Source: Myrica gale
Lineage: Eukaryota; Streptophyta; Magnoliopsida; Fagales; Myricaceae
Reading direction: 5' to 3'
DNA length: 64,000 nucleotides
Assembly: GCA_963930655.1 (NCBI GenBank)
Contig: OZ005614.1
Location: 496,001-560,000 of the forward strand
The notes below the pieces were generated by a model. It had not been told where the DNA came from and searched no databases. It saw nothing but the letters and a program-made list of their open reading frames with translations. Made by a program: the position numbers and the translations under genes. Positions 24,382 to 36,907 of this stretch are shown piece after piece (the stretch's first letter is position 1; each line of letters starts with the position of its first letter).

Positions 24382-27300
24382 CTCTATCTGGACACCATAC
24401 AAAACCCAATAAAAAACCTTTGCTTCTGCTTGTATTTAGTGACTATGAACAAAAACTTGAACTGATCAACATCGAAATAGAATGTACCACTCGAACGCAC
24501 AAAATATATCATGTAAAATCACAATTCCACAGTACACAATAAGCAACATCAATTCCTCTAACTAAAAGTTGACCATAATTTTAATATTACGTTTGGTGCG
24601 AGTAAAATGCAGGGCAAAAATAAATTCCGAAAAGTGAATTTCTGAATCTATTTCCATTTTGATTATTTCGATTGCATAAAACAAAGAATCTCCTGCGCGC
24701 AACGCAACCACTTGCCACGTCTTGTAAGTGGTAAATAAACGGAACATTCGAGTCACTGCTTTAAAGCTCTTTATTTCTTATCCTCCGCTTCCTGAGTAGC
24801 AAACTGAGAAGTCAGTCATCAATAGACCAACTTCAAACTGCAAGATCAATAGAATGGGTTCACACCCAGATCGTTAAACCCAATTCAGCACCGATCTATG
24901 CGTTCAAAGCACGAACCACCCATCGTTTGAAACACTTAAAAGGTATTTAAAAAGATGAGGGGAAAAAATTACCAACTTTGAGCCACAGTTTGAGAGAAGC
25001 TCCTATATTAATTCCGGAATCCAACTAGCATGACGAGAAAAGACAACTTTTTTATGTTCCGAAGAAAAACTCCAAATTTGAAAGAAAAGAAAAATGTAAT
25101 CAAGGTTAGAATATAGGTTTTGGAAAAGACAAATGACAGGCGCTTCGGACTTGGGGTTATACTCACATAATGCACGATTGGGGGCGTCCGTTCAGAGTTG
25201 GAGAAGAGGGCCTATCAAGGAGGCTTCTTTGGAAGAATTCAAAACGATCCAGAAGAACTTTCACGGAATAGAAGGAGAAAGTTTAGGACTAGGAGGAGAG
25301 AAGCGATGAACCGAATTTCAACAGTTCAGGAAACAGACACAGATATAAAGATTGAGAGAAATAGTGAAAGGGAAGACTTTCTTGATGGTGATCTTATTAA
25401 CTATGGGGAATTCTGGTTACTGTTGGTGGACTACGCCGATATTCGCAAGTCCTCCTCCTCCTCTCTCTCCTGGTACTGTTCTCTATCGTCGTCTATCTTC
25501 GTGCATTTTATCCAACTAGTTTATTATATATCCATTATTAAATGTACTCTCTCTCTCTCACTCTCGTTCTATTCAATATATATTTATTGGTTCAAGTGCC
25601 TTTTATCTCACCTAAATCATGGAGATATCTTCTTGGGATCAAAATTTTAGTAAAATTTTAAATTAAAAAATAAAAAGAATAGAAAAGAGTCATAAGTGAG
25701 TAAAAAATGTTTAGAAAAATTTGTGTAATAACAATAAAATTTTAATTTGCCAAACTCATTTTTAATATCCCCTATACCATCAGAGTTTACCATAAAACAC
25801 CGATATTTTCAGGCCAATTTGCAAAACGCTCCCAAATGAGAATAACGGTCTCTATACCATTAAAGTTTTTTTTTTTCCCTTCTCGCCGGGGTAAAAGGGA
25901 TTGATAGGGGACTGAAGGTTGTTTTTCCCATCTGGAAGTGGCATAACAGCACTCGTATTCTTTTGGATGTTTGGTTAAAAAGAAAAAAAGGATCGGCAAT
26001 TTTACCTCGAGAAATTCTTCAGGTAAGTTCAAACCAAAACTTGACCCTGTTCTATTCAAAACTATAACTTGGAACTTTTAAGATTGACCAATTGCATGGA
26101 GAACTTGCTAGCTTAGATAAGGCTCATACATTTCACCGGCACTCGCCAACTAAATCCACAGAGGCGAATCTCTTCTTTTATCTGCTTCACTCGTGCTTAG
26201 ATGCTCTGAAAACCAGAGACACAGTACAGAGAATTGTGCTGAAAAGGAACACAGAGATGCACACATAAACGAAGTTTCATATATTCTGTGACTCTTAATT
26301 AGCCAAATAGTGGCAGTCCGTCACTGGGCTCATTATAGAGTATTAATCCCTGCCAGGAATTTGTTTATTGAAAACTACGATTTTTTTTTCACATGGTTAT
26401 GATAGTATTCCCATTGAACAAGAACAACAGAATTCACCAGGTGGGCTGAGGGACACCGATAATAACGCAGTACAAATCATACCAAGTGAGTTAAATATAC
26501 AAGTCACTCTTTGCTTTTTCTGGGCTCCCCGTGTAAAATTCTCTTACTTGTAAATCCTCTTATTCTATACAGAAAACAGAAACTACTACCCTAATAGCGA
26601 AGTAGGCCGATTCGGACATGACATAACTTGCTGTTGTTCCCAGGGGATAGTTTTGGTACAATTCTGATCCATGTCAGCTTGACAGGGAAGGATAACCATA
26701 ATTAGAACCTTTAAAATGACATGGTTTGGTTGGAAGATTGTTTGTTAAGATAATGGAATACATTATAACGTAGTTATGCTATCACCGTACCTATATAGAT
26801 CGTCTTTGACTGTCAGCCACAATACTTCAAAAGGTGGAGGCTTCATTTGAGAAGTTAGGTGCTCGGCTTAGAGACATATACCAAATTCAGTGTCAGACTC
26901 ACAAGCGCAGACAATTACCTGTTTTTTAAAAAAAAAAAAAAACAGGAGGCGGGACGACAATAAATTTCAGGACAGTATCGGATAAAGACTCTTTCGATTT
27001 ATTCATTATAACCTACTTTAGCGCTCGCAAATCTACGAGTAAAAGCTCTGTGCTTGTTTGAAACTCATCACATACAGACGAGGACAGCCTTCTAATAAAA
27101 CAAAATCCAACGTAAAATCAATTGAATCATCGACAAGTTACCAGTTTGGGAGTGGAAGTGGTCCTGCTGTAGTGCAGTTGGATCTCAAGGATAAAAAGCG
27201 GTGGTCCTAGACGGGCGCGGGGGGGCAAATTCCACTCGTCCCATTTGATTTTTTTTTTCGTAGAAACTTGCAGATTCATCTGTAAAATAGGTGGGTAAAT

Positions 27301-29146
27301 GTCCAAATCATTGTTGGAGATGGCATAAACATACTCTTAGAGACAAATGTGAAAATGTAGTAGAATCCAAATTCTCCATTAGAAGGTATTTTGTCCAAAC
27401 TTCATAGACGTCTCTGTTAAAGTCACAATTATAGTAACTATACGGCCATTACCCAGTTCAAAGAGCCAAAATGAAAATAGTTATACGAACGAACTGTAAA
27501 CTTTATTTTCTACTTGTTTGAAAATTTAGTTTGTCCTCTTAGTATATTCATTCCATGTATAGTTTTGTTCACATGAGAAATGGCTGATTTGAAGCAACGA
27601 ATGGAGCAGCATTATCTAAATTCCGAAATGACTCTTGAAGTCTGATTTCGGTCAAGAACTGTCTCGACACCCACCCAAAAATAAAGGTATATATATAATT
27701 GCATAACCATTGATTCTTTTGGCTTGCAACCAAACGCTAACGACAGAAAGATGCAAGACAAGAGGTTGTAGGGTATCTCATTGTGGTTCTACTTTTAACA
27801 GTATCCCTGATACAAAAACGAGGAAAAAAACAAATACAAGGATAAGCTAAAGATTAGAAGGAAAGCATTTATTGCATGTTATCCACTGCGCAGGATGCTT
27901 TCTGAGACATATTAATTTGGTTGGTGTCCTGAAAATCTCAGGTACAAAAGTGTCATCAGTCATGAAACTAGGAAAACGCCTCCAAATTTATTTGGTAGAA
28001 ACATATACTTCAACTAACATTCTGGCCAGGGCACGCAGGAATCTTTGCATGTGTATGAAAGCAACTCCAGCTTGGTTCGCACCCGCACCAAATTCTGATG
28101 TTAGTTCAAAAGTCCCGTACCAAATTCTGCGGTTTTATTTTTCTGATGGATTCGACAACATTTGGTTAAACGAAAAAACTTTTGTTTGATATCTCATTTG
28201 TTTATATTAGATTAAAAATAACGCAAAAAAGAAGAAGAAGACTTTAGGATCTCTATGTTCGTCTTCTCTTAATGTCAACAAGCGAGTACCCCCACCCACT
28301 CCCCGCAGATGTTCATAACTTCATAAGAATATTAAGCTTTCAGATTTTCTCTTTAGATAATTATATGATTGTTCTGAGTGAATAAACAAACGCAATGATG
28401 TATTTCATATTAATCAGAAATACTTTTTGTTATATCATATTAATTTTAAAGATTCAATTGCTTAAATTTATAAGTTGTTTAAAAACTCGCTTGTATTTTT
28501 TTAAAAAAAAAATTTGAAGGTTAAGGACCACATTGAGAGTTTTTGCGTATTTTATAATAACCCAAGTAGGCATTTTGGTAGCCCCCCCCCCCCATTTAAG
28601 GAATCTCTCCATGTAAGCGTGTGCGCGCATGTGGGTTAAAATAATTTCAGTCAAAGCAGCAAATCTTCCTGTACATTGCACCCAAATCTTGGGAAACAAT
28701 TTTTAAAGGAAACCAGGTCCAGAAAAAAGATACTGCAGATCAGTTTGCAGTCCTCCATAAAGTTCATTAAATAAATAGGGAGATCTGGGTGCTAATTGGG
28801 GAAGCAGAATTGAGCTGTCTCCTTACAAAAATGATGGTCACGGACTATTAGAAATGAATCACCTACCAGTACCCAACTCTGGAGTAGGTTGCACAGATCT
28901 GTTTGGAAAGGTTGGCATTGAAGTAAAAGAAAAAAATATTTCCTGTTTTTCTTCCCTTTTCAATCTTGTTTTCTATAAATTGTTGTATAAAAATGGATAA
29001 GATGTTTACCCTTTCACCCTTTTTCCTCCATCCAGTGAAGGTATTGGACCTTGAGAGAAATCTCAGACAGCTCAATCCAATGTACCATGTAATCCATGCT
29101 TAAGTCCAACTATTTGAGGCTGTGAACCATTGTCAGATGCTGCTTT
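24382..29146. other. Spacer between PP2C 5' end and LTR element, no gene recognised
   Basis: The part next to 24382 should contain the PP2C leader and promoter. Open frames up to 150 codons (25198-25650, 27872-28189) start at non-ATG codons or have simple composition and no family resemblance. A 12-bp C run is at 28582-28593. The last stretch before 29146 is the original 3' flank of the PPR gene interrupted by the LTR element. Confidence 0.5.
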
Positions 29147-30600
29147 TGTAACACCCCGGGCCCAAACTCCATACAGACAGATTTTCGTATAAAATTAGGC
29201 TTTGCCACCATGAATAATCATTTATCTAGGCCCCAATATTTCAAAACTAATTTTGTACAACCTCAACAAAATATTCATAAACCGTAAAAAGCCCAAAAAT
29301 ATCAATCCGAGCCCAAAAATTTATATTAGCATATCCGATATTTCCAATATCGATGATCTCCCAAAATAATACAATATTGAATTCTCCAACATTAATCTTC
29401 AAATGTACTCTTGAAAACACGCCTTCGAAACACAAATATCTCTGAAGCTCCTCGAATTTCTCTAATTCCGTCAACTCTGGAAAATATGAAAATAAGGGGT
29501 GAGCTACGACTAGCTCAGTAAGTAGTAAGTCAATGAGGGTTGGGGAAAAGACAATTTTATCACAATAGCCGAAATCCAAAATAAAACATTGTGAGCCATA
29601 CCGAATCCAAAAATATCAGTTTGTAACAAAAATATCCAAGGCCACGCAATATAGGGAAATCACCAATGGTCACACAGACCTCCAGGCCACAAAGACCTTC
29701 GAACATCAGGCCACACAGACCTCCAGGCCACACAGACCTCAAAATATTAGGCCACAAAGACCTCCAAATACCACGAAGGGTATCAAATTGGCCACACAGA
29801 CCACAAGGATAAATTGGTCACAAAAACCATAGAGATATATCACCAGCGCAAGGATAATTTTCACAGCATGCTCACCAAACAAGTTATAAATATTTCAATT
29901 GAGTTTTACGAAAATCTCAACAATCTCATTTTACCAAAAACTTGTTCAATTCCCCAAATAATACATCAAAACCATATAAAATACGATGCACGTTCAAAAT
30001 CTCATTGAAGAACCACTTACATCAAAACCATATAAAAATACGGTACACGTTTAAAAATGTCATTGAAGAACCACTTACATCAAAACCATATAAAAATACG
30101 GTACACGTTTAAAAATGTTATTGAAGAACCACTTACCTCGAACACTTAATCAATCCTTAAAACTTCTCCAATAATTGTCGAACAATCTCTCAGAAACTAG
30201 TAGCACAACCTCAGTCCCAATTTTGGTCTCCAATATACATTCTCTGCAACTATTTATTAACATCTCTGCAACTATTTATTAAGCTCAATCTCTGCAACTT
30301 TAAAATTCAAACATACCTCTATCCAACACTTTTAAATTCAAATTCAAGATCAAATCTTTATTCAAACCTTTAAATTCGAACTCAAGATCAAATCTTTATT
30401 CAAATCTTTAAATTCGAACTCAAGATCAAATCTTTATTCAAACCTTTTAATTCCAATATAGATCACATCTCCATATCAGCACCTTTAAATTCAAAAATAC
30501 AATTAAACCTCTATCCAAAAATCAAACACAAGATTAAACACTATATATTCATTAAAATTCAAATTAATCACTTACACATTTTTCGGGACGGGATATTACA
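29147..30600 (-). repeat. 3' LTR of the element (minus orientation)
   Basis: Starts TGTAACACCCCGGGCCC and ends GGGACGGGATATTACA on the plus strand. It contains its own sub-repeats: GGCCACACAGACCTCC units at about 29665-29800, three units of about 58 bp with AAACCATATAAAA and GAAGAACCACTTAC at about 29965-30135, and units of about 38 bp with GAACTCAAGATCAAATC at about 30335-30440. Confidence 0.95.
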
Positions 30601-31020
30601 ATCTCCCCTCCTTAAAAGAAATTTCGTCCCCGAAATTTGCGACACCTTCCACAAAGAATAAATCTGTTAACAAACCAAATCACAAATTATTCATGCTTCT
30701 GTTGCGCACTCTGATCATACAAAATCACCTCATAATTTTTTTTTTAACACAATTCAAGCCTAAAACCTAAACTCATACTATATGCAAGCCTAGACTATGA
30801 TCAACATCAAAATCCTCAAAACAAGCCCATAACTTTAGCTCTTATCTGTAATAGAATGACCAAGATTTGAATCTCTTCCAAATTTAAAGTTATAATCTGA
30901 TTTCAATCAAAATCCTTCTAAAAATCAATGGAGTTACCACATATCAAAACCAATGTTCGGACTTCAATCAAAATCTTCCTAAGAGTCTACAGAATCACAA
31001 ACCTATGCTCTGATACCATC

Positions 31021-32474
31021 TGTAACACCCCGGGCCCAAACTCCATACAGACAGATTTTCGTATAAAATTAGGCTTTGCCACCATGAATAATCATTTATC
31101 TAGGCCCCAATATTTCAAAACTAATTTTGTACAACCTCAACAAAATATTCATAAACCGTAAAAAGCCCAAAAATATCAATCCGAGCCCAAAAATTTATAT
31201 TAGCATATCCGATATTTCCAATATCGATGATCTCCCAAAATAATACAATATTGAATTCTCCAACATTAATCTTCAAATGTACTCTTGAAAACACGCCTTC
31301 GAAACACAAATATCTCTGAAGCTCCTCGAATTTCTCTAATTCCGTCAACTCTGGAAAATATGAAAATAAGGGGTGAGCTACGACTAGCTCAGTAAGTAGT
31401 AAGTCAATGAGGGTTGGGGAAAAGACAATTTTATCACAATAGCCGAAATCCAAAATAAAACATTGTGAGCCATACCGAATCCAAAAATATCAGTTTGTAA
31501 CAAAAATATCCAAGGCCACGCAATATAGGGAAATCACCAATGGTCACACAGACCTCCAGGCCACAAAGACCTTCGAACATCAGGCCACACAGACCTCCAG
31601 GCCACACAGACCTCAAAATATTAGGCCACAAAGACCTCCAAATACCACGAAGGGTATCAAATTGGCCACACAGACCACAAGGATAAATTGGTCACAAAAA
31701 CCATAGAGATATATCACCAGCGCAAGGATAATTTTCACAGCATGCTCACCAAACAAGTTATAAATATTTCAATTGAGTTTTACGAAAATCTCAACAATCT
31801 CATTTTACCAAAAACTTGTTCAATTCCCCAAATAATACATCAAAACCATATAAAATACGATGCACGTTCAAAATCTCATTGAAGAACCACTTACATCAAA
31901 ACCATATAAAAATACGGTACACGTTTAAAAATGTCATTGAAGAACCACTTACATCAAAACCATATAAAAATACGGTACACGTTTAAAAATGTTATTGAAG
32001 AACCACTTACCTCGAACACTTAATCAATCCTTAAAACTTCTCCAATAATTGTCGAACAATCTCTCAGAAACTAGTAGCACAACCTCAGTCCCAATTTTGG
32101 TCTCCAATATACATTCTCTGCAACTATTTATTAACATCTCTGCAACTATTTATTAAGCTCAATCTCTGCAACTTTAAAATTCAAACATACCTCTATCCAA
32201 CACTTTTAAATTCAAATTCAAGATCAAATCTTTATTCAAACCTTTAAATTCGAACTCAAGATCAAATCTTTATTCAAATCTTTAAATTCGAACTCAAGAT
32301 CAAATCTTTATTCAAACCTTTTAATTCCAATATAGATCACATCTCCATATCAGCACCTTTAAATTCAAAAATACAATTAAACCTCTATCCAAAAATCAAA
32401 CACAAGATTAAACACTATATATTCATTAAAATTCAAATTAATCACTTACACATTTTTCGGGACGGGATATTACA
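31021..32474 (-). repeat. 5' LTR of the element (minus orientation)
   Basis: Same length as the other LTR and the same internal sub-repeats in the same positions. The primer-binding site follows immediately inside (31018-31007). The first bases of this LTR on the minus strand now supply the final codons and stop of the PPR reading frame. Confidence 0.95.
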
Positions 32475-33987
32475 GCTTTCCCCGGCCAAAAACTTGTGAA
32501 ACCTTCTATTAACCTCGATTATACTGCATCCAGCAGTCTTAGCAATGCCAGAGTTATTCATCTTGTCTCTCCATCTATTTGCTTCCTCCCATTTACCAAA
32601 TGCTGCGTACAAGTTGGCAAACATCATGAACTCCCCATCACTGAACTGACGAGTCCCGGCAAAATATAGCTTCATTAGTTTTTCCCCCGTGTCAAGGTCA
32701 CGATGGATGACACAGGCACTAAGCAAAGCACCCAAGATGGACTCCCCCGGTTCAAATGGCATTACCTGTATTAGTTTAAATGCTCGGTCAAGAAGCTTGG
32801 CTCTGCTTAGAAGATCAACCATGCACCCGAAGTGCCTCTCTCTTGGGAGAGATTCCGAATTTCTTCTCCATGCTGTTGAATAATTGACATTCATCTTCCA
32901 CCAAGCCTGCATGGGCACAGGCATTAAGCAGGCCGATGAAGGTAATGTCATCAGGCATTATGCAGTTCTCTCTCATTTTGTCAAAAAATTTGAGAGCAGA
33001 ATAGCCATAGCCATGAAGACCGAGTCCAGAGATGATGACATTCCAACAGTAAATATCCTTACATTGGGACCTGTAGAATACCTCTAAGGCTTTCTGTGGG
33101 CTTCCGCACTTGGCATACATGACTATTAGCGCTGTTGTGACATTAGGACTTGAGTCAAGCCGAAGATCTTTAGCATAGATATGTAACTTACTGCCTCTTT
33201 CAAGTGATCCCAGATGAGCATAGGCAGATAAAACACCAGTCATTGTTAGAAAATCAGGCTTTACATTTCCAGCCCGCATTTCTTCAAACAAATCAACAGC
33301 TCCAGCATAAAGCTCATTGCGAACATAGCCTCTTACCATTGTATTCCATGTAATGATATTCTTCATAGGGAGCTCCTTGAATAATTTATGTGCTTCAAAC
33401 ATATCTCCTGCATTGGTATACACCAGTATCATAGAGTTCCAGGAGACAGTATCTTTTGTAGGAATTTGATCAAAGATACTCCTTGCAGAAACTGTTCTTC
33501 CCATGTTTGCATACCCAGAGATCATGATATTAAATGATGAGAGGTCCTTCAACGGCATTGAATGAAAAAGTAATGTTGCATTATCCATCTGCTCACTAGA
33601 TACATATGCATCTAACATGAAATTCAAAGCAACCATGTCTTTCACAGGCATATTATCAAGCACTTTATGAGCATCACCAATGAATCCAAGAGAGGAATAC
33701 ACGTTCACTAGGGCAGTTTGGAGGAAAAGATGGCAACGGAAACCAGTTTTTATTGTCTGGCCATGGAGGGCGAGCGCAGTAAAAGAACTAGAAAGGTCTG
33801 CTGCGGCTTGAAGTAAAGGGGGAAAGGTATAACTATCAGCGTGGAAACCAAGTTCCTTCATATTTATATATGTTAAAATTGCTTTCTTTGCATTCCCCTG
33901 GAGCACTCGCTCCTTAATATTCTTACTCCAGCTTCGTGAATCAGGCACTTTGGACAGGCAATTGAAGTTGCAGGCCAAGAAAGCCAT
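32475..33987 (-). pseudogene. PLS/E-type PPR gene, frameshifted and hit by LTR element
   Basis: Starts MAFLACNFNCLSKVPDSRSW at 33987 and carries PLS-style PPR motifs: LFLQTALVNVYSSLGFIGDA, KDTVSWNSMILVYTNAGDMF, KNIITWNTMVRGYVRNELYA, PDFLTMTGVLSAYAHLGSL. At about 32835 one extra base (AGAGAGGCAC) shifts the frame and gives a stop at 32815. The other frame then continues cleanly as HFGCMVDLLSRAK, LGALLSACVIHRDLDTGEKL and the E-type end SIIEVNRRFHKFLAGES up to the LTR insertion. Plant PLS PPR proteins are organellar RNA-editing or processing factors. Without the element the frame would end two codons later (Ser-Ile-stop). There is no DYW domain. The specific orthologue is not recognised. A sequencing error could explain the frameshift, but not the insertion. 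Confidence 0.85.
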
Positions 33988-34649
33988 TTCAGATTAAACG
34001 GTCTGTCCATCCCACAGACTAATGCCTTTAAAGAGTAGCACAACCATAAAAGATTTTGCAAAATGGCTTGCAATTATGCTGTGTTTGGACCTGCATTTGC
34101 CTTTATCCCCGTTTTCTCTACCCTTGTCACTATCACCATTTTTGTCACTGTCATTACCGTAACATCATACCAGTTTGTCAATTACCCATCCTGCAATTCC
34201 AAAAATTAGATAGACAGTAGAGAACTTTGATATGTTATATCATTTTAAAGGCCTCAGAAATGGTCAAAATCTTCACCCATCATAAAAGATTCTCAAAGAT
34301 AAGGAGGACATCCATTGAGGTAAAAAGACAAAATAGAATGTTATACGTTGAGAAAATCTGAGCCAGCCAAACTGGCCAGCTGGGGAAACCGAAGTCCTTC
34401 CTACATGTTAATTCAACATTTGATGCGACAACTGTGTAACACAACGTAAGATTCACTTCACCTCCAAAATATACAACTCAATAAATCTTCACTAATAACC
34501 TAAAAGGGACGAAAAAACTTCCAGAAAAGTATATTGGAATAGGAATATGTTACTCTTCATTAGTTGCAGTTGCCAAATGCTGGACAGCTTCCCATGATGT
34601 CCAATCCTCCAAGTTAATACTTATGTGAATCAAGGGAGCTACCTCTCAC
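33988..34649. other. Upstream flank of the PPR gene
   Basis: Probable promoter and leader of the minus-strand PPR gene followed by unremarkable AT-rich DNA. Nothing else is supported. Confidence 0.45.
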
Positions 34650-35140
34650 AAGGCTGAATCTCAGCTGCCGGCATTGCCACCACTTTTTATCCAGAAGGGC
34701 TTGAGTTCATACCTTTCATAGCAGCGCCAAAGATGGACATCTGGAAACTATCATCTTCCACCTTCTTCAGAACTTCCTATACAACCTTGAAGTCTAAAGA
34801 CTCAGCCAGAACCAAATGCCCAAGAACCTCACGGAAGGTGTTTGGTGCTTTTGGCAAATCAATGCCAACATCATCCAAACGAAGCTATAATAAGGCACTG
34901 ATCCCTATCCCTGTAGCAGTCCAGACATTCTTATGGAGCAAGTGCCCAGGAGACCTTATGACAAGTTCCACATAAGATGGGCACTTTTCCAGTGCAAAGG
35001 AAGTTCCACATAAGATGGTAAGCTGGGGCATTTAACTCCACACATTGCAGTGCTTCATCGAGGATTTGAACACTGAAATGTTTGTCCAGAGGGGAGACAG
35101 TTTTCCCTTGAAGATTGACAGGAACTGAATGGTTGTTTCA
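34650..35140 (-). pseudogene. eIF4G/eIFiso4G MA3-domain gene fragment, decayed
   Basis: The minus strand reads, across frame breaks, [60 protein letters not shown] and EDDSFQMSIFGAAMKG. This resembles the MA3 region of plant translation initiation factor 4G. At least three in-frame stops are visible: after KVV, after ISALL and after SSPSG. The segment appears contiguous without introns, so a processed pseudogene is plausible. The 18-bp phrase AAGTTCCACATAAGATGG occurs twice (about 34963 and 35004), a local duplication inside the fragment. Confidence 0.7.
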
Positions 35141-36907
35141 GAATGCCGTATCTGAATAGCTCAGTTCTTCACTCTTGTAGATCTGAACGATGAAGAACCT
35201 GTAACTGTTGAGAAGTTATCCTCCTAACAAGCATTTGTAATACAAAAGCAAAGAGCTAAAAGTCAACTACACAAGCCAAAATCATACACTACAATGAGAT
35301 GCATGGCAGAGACCAAAGTAAACGCAGTGCATCATTCTGACTGAAAAAACTCTGATTTCTGTCTACCTATACTAAAAGTCGGGTAGATCGAAGAGAAATT
35401 TCATAATTTGAATCAGTAACTATTACTCTCTTCCCTTATGCTGCAGTTTGATAATTTAGGGCCACTTATTTAGTGTTCTCAAGTGATAATTGAAACTCCA
35501 TATGTAATGTTGGTTCTTCATGGACATGACCTACCGCACTGCCTGCCCACCAAAAGCCCGCATATCGCTGTTTGTCCATATTTACGGCAGGTACACATAC
35601 TTGAGTGCCCTGCTAGGAATTAGGACAAATAGAGTTTATAAGACTGAACCAACTGATATCTCCCACTCCCTAAGAACCTTAGGGGCGGTGATTGTAACTA
35701 TCTTAAATATTGCATAGGATTCACAAAAGTTTGCAACGGAAAACCTAATGACTTATAATATGAGGTAGTGCAAGAATTCCTTCAAATTAGGACCATCGAA
35801 GACGTTTCAACATTTAAATCTTCTATGAGCTTAATGTAGACAAATTACAGAAGAATGAAAACTCAACACAACACAAAATCAATTTCTTTTGTATTACTCT
35901 CTTTTCTTTTCTGTCTTCTTTTTCCCCCCCTTTCTCTCTCTCTTTTTAATTAGCAGGATTTAAGGCCAAACCCACTTCGCAAATTTGGAAAGGACTTGGC
36001 TAAGTTTTGGACAGATTTTCTACCTTCAGCTATTATCGAAAGCGCAAGCAATGTACTCCAGGATCCGACAAAACCGTAGAAGAATCACGAAGAAAATTAC
36101 CTGCGCAACAGATGCCTCTTTCGGTAACATGAAACCTCAACGTACACATACACACCCATGACCCATATGACGATATGCTTAGCTGAATGTGCCGTACATA
36201 AAGCTATGGTTTTGGATTGCCTCGAATGTGGGAGCAAGAACGCCATGGGGACCGAGGGCTTATCAGCAAATGATCGGCCGGCATAACTCGGAACTTCGAA
36301 AACTGTCTCTACAGAGAGTGAGAGCGAGAGAGCATTGTATCCATCCGATTGACGGAAAATGTAGACAGAGATGATGATTGGGTTGGTTTGGGGGAGGGGT
36401 TCCACTTCTTTCCAGATAGAGAGAGAGAGAGAGAGAGAGCTCTCTTCCCGACAATGCGTCACTAACTCCATCTGCGCGTCTCTTGGGAGCTGCAAAGAGG
36501 AAGGAAAAGCGAGACATTGCGAGCGTAAGCGACGACGCTCGATCCAATAAACCCAATCGAAGGTGGAATGTAGATGGGCTCAGCCGCTCAGGAACTCTTT
36601 TTTTTTTTTTTTTTGTAGAGAGTGCTTTTAAGACGAATTGTTTCCGTTATTACGTCGGAAAATGCCTGTCGATAACTATTTTTGGATTAGCATAAAATTA
36701 TTTTTTCTTAGGATAAGCCAATTGGGAAAACAGACCATAAAAAACAAAAAATCAAGAAGGCCACGTGTAACCACAACTTCCACTGACTCCCTCTGAGAAT
36801 TTAGAGAGTGAGAGGTCCGCGAATCCCATTCATCTAGCAATCTCCTTGATTACACTGGTATAAGTGTCAACTCCCAAGCCATTGGAGTTCGTTTGAGGCA
36901 AACGAAA
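35141..36907. other. Spacer upstream of the glutathione peroxidase gene
   Basis: No supported gene. It contains a GA microsatellite at 36418-36439 and a poly-T run near 36599-36614. The open frames here (e.g. 35520-35717, 36097-36495) have simple composition and no family match. The last few hundred bases are likely the GPX promoter and leader. Confidence 0.45.

Larger units (their letters stand above)
29147..32474 (-). mobile_element. Young non-coding LTR retrotransposon (LARD-type, gypsy-like ends)
   Basis: Two direct repeats of 1454 bp, 29147-30600 and 31021-32474, lie at a constant offset of 1874 bases and appear nearly or fully identical, since the open frames inside both copies are the same. 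Target duplication GCTTT is at 29142-29146 and 32475-32479. Minus orientation is set by a primer site complementary to initiator tRNA-Met (TGGTATCAGAGC, complement of 31018-31007) and a polypurine tract (complement of 30601-30618, AAGGAGGGGAGAT). The interior is only 420 bp and has no gag or pol. Its end (AAATTTCGGGGACGAAATTT on minus) resembles the 3' coding end of Ty3/gypsy elements, so derivation from a chromovirus-like parent is inferred. Confidence 0.95.

Noticed and set aside
25198-25650. 150-codon open frame upstream of PP2C
   Set aside because: Begins at TTG, composition is Arg/Ser-rich then simple Ser/Leu, no family resemblance, lies in promoter-like DNA.
29660-29800. Regular GGCCACACAGACC units suggestive of a CRISPR-like array
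   Set aside because: Units are imperfect, very short-spaced, lie inside a plant LTR and have no cas genes.
29247-31631. Identical pairs of open frames of 110, 65 and 64 codons
   Set aside because: They are duplicated only because they lie in the two LTRs; no coding signature.
36097-36556. Overlapping minus-strand frames of 132 and 97 codons upstream of GPX
   Set aside because: Run through a GA microsatellite, translated as Ser-Leu repeats; no homology recognised.
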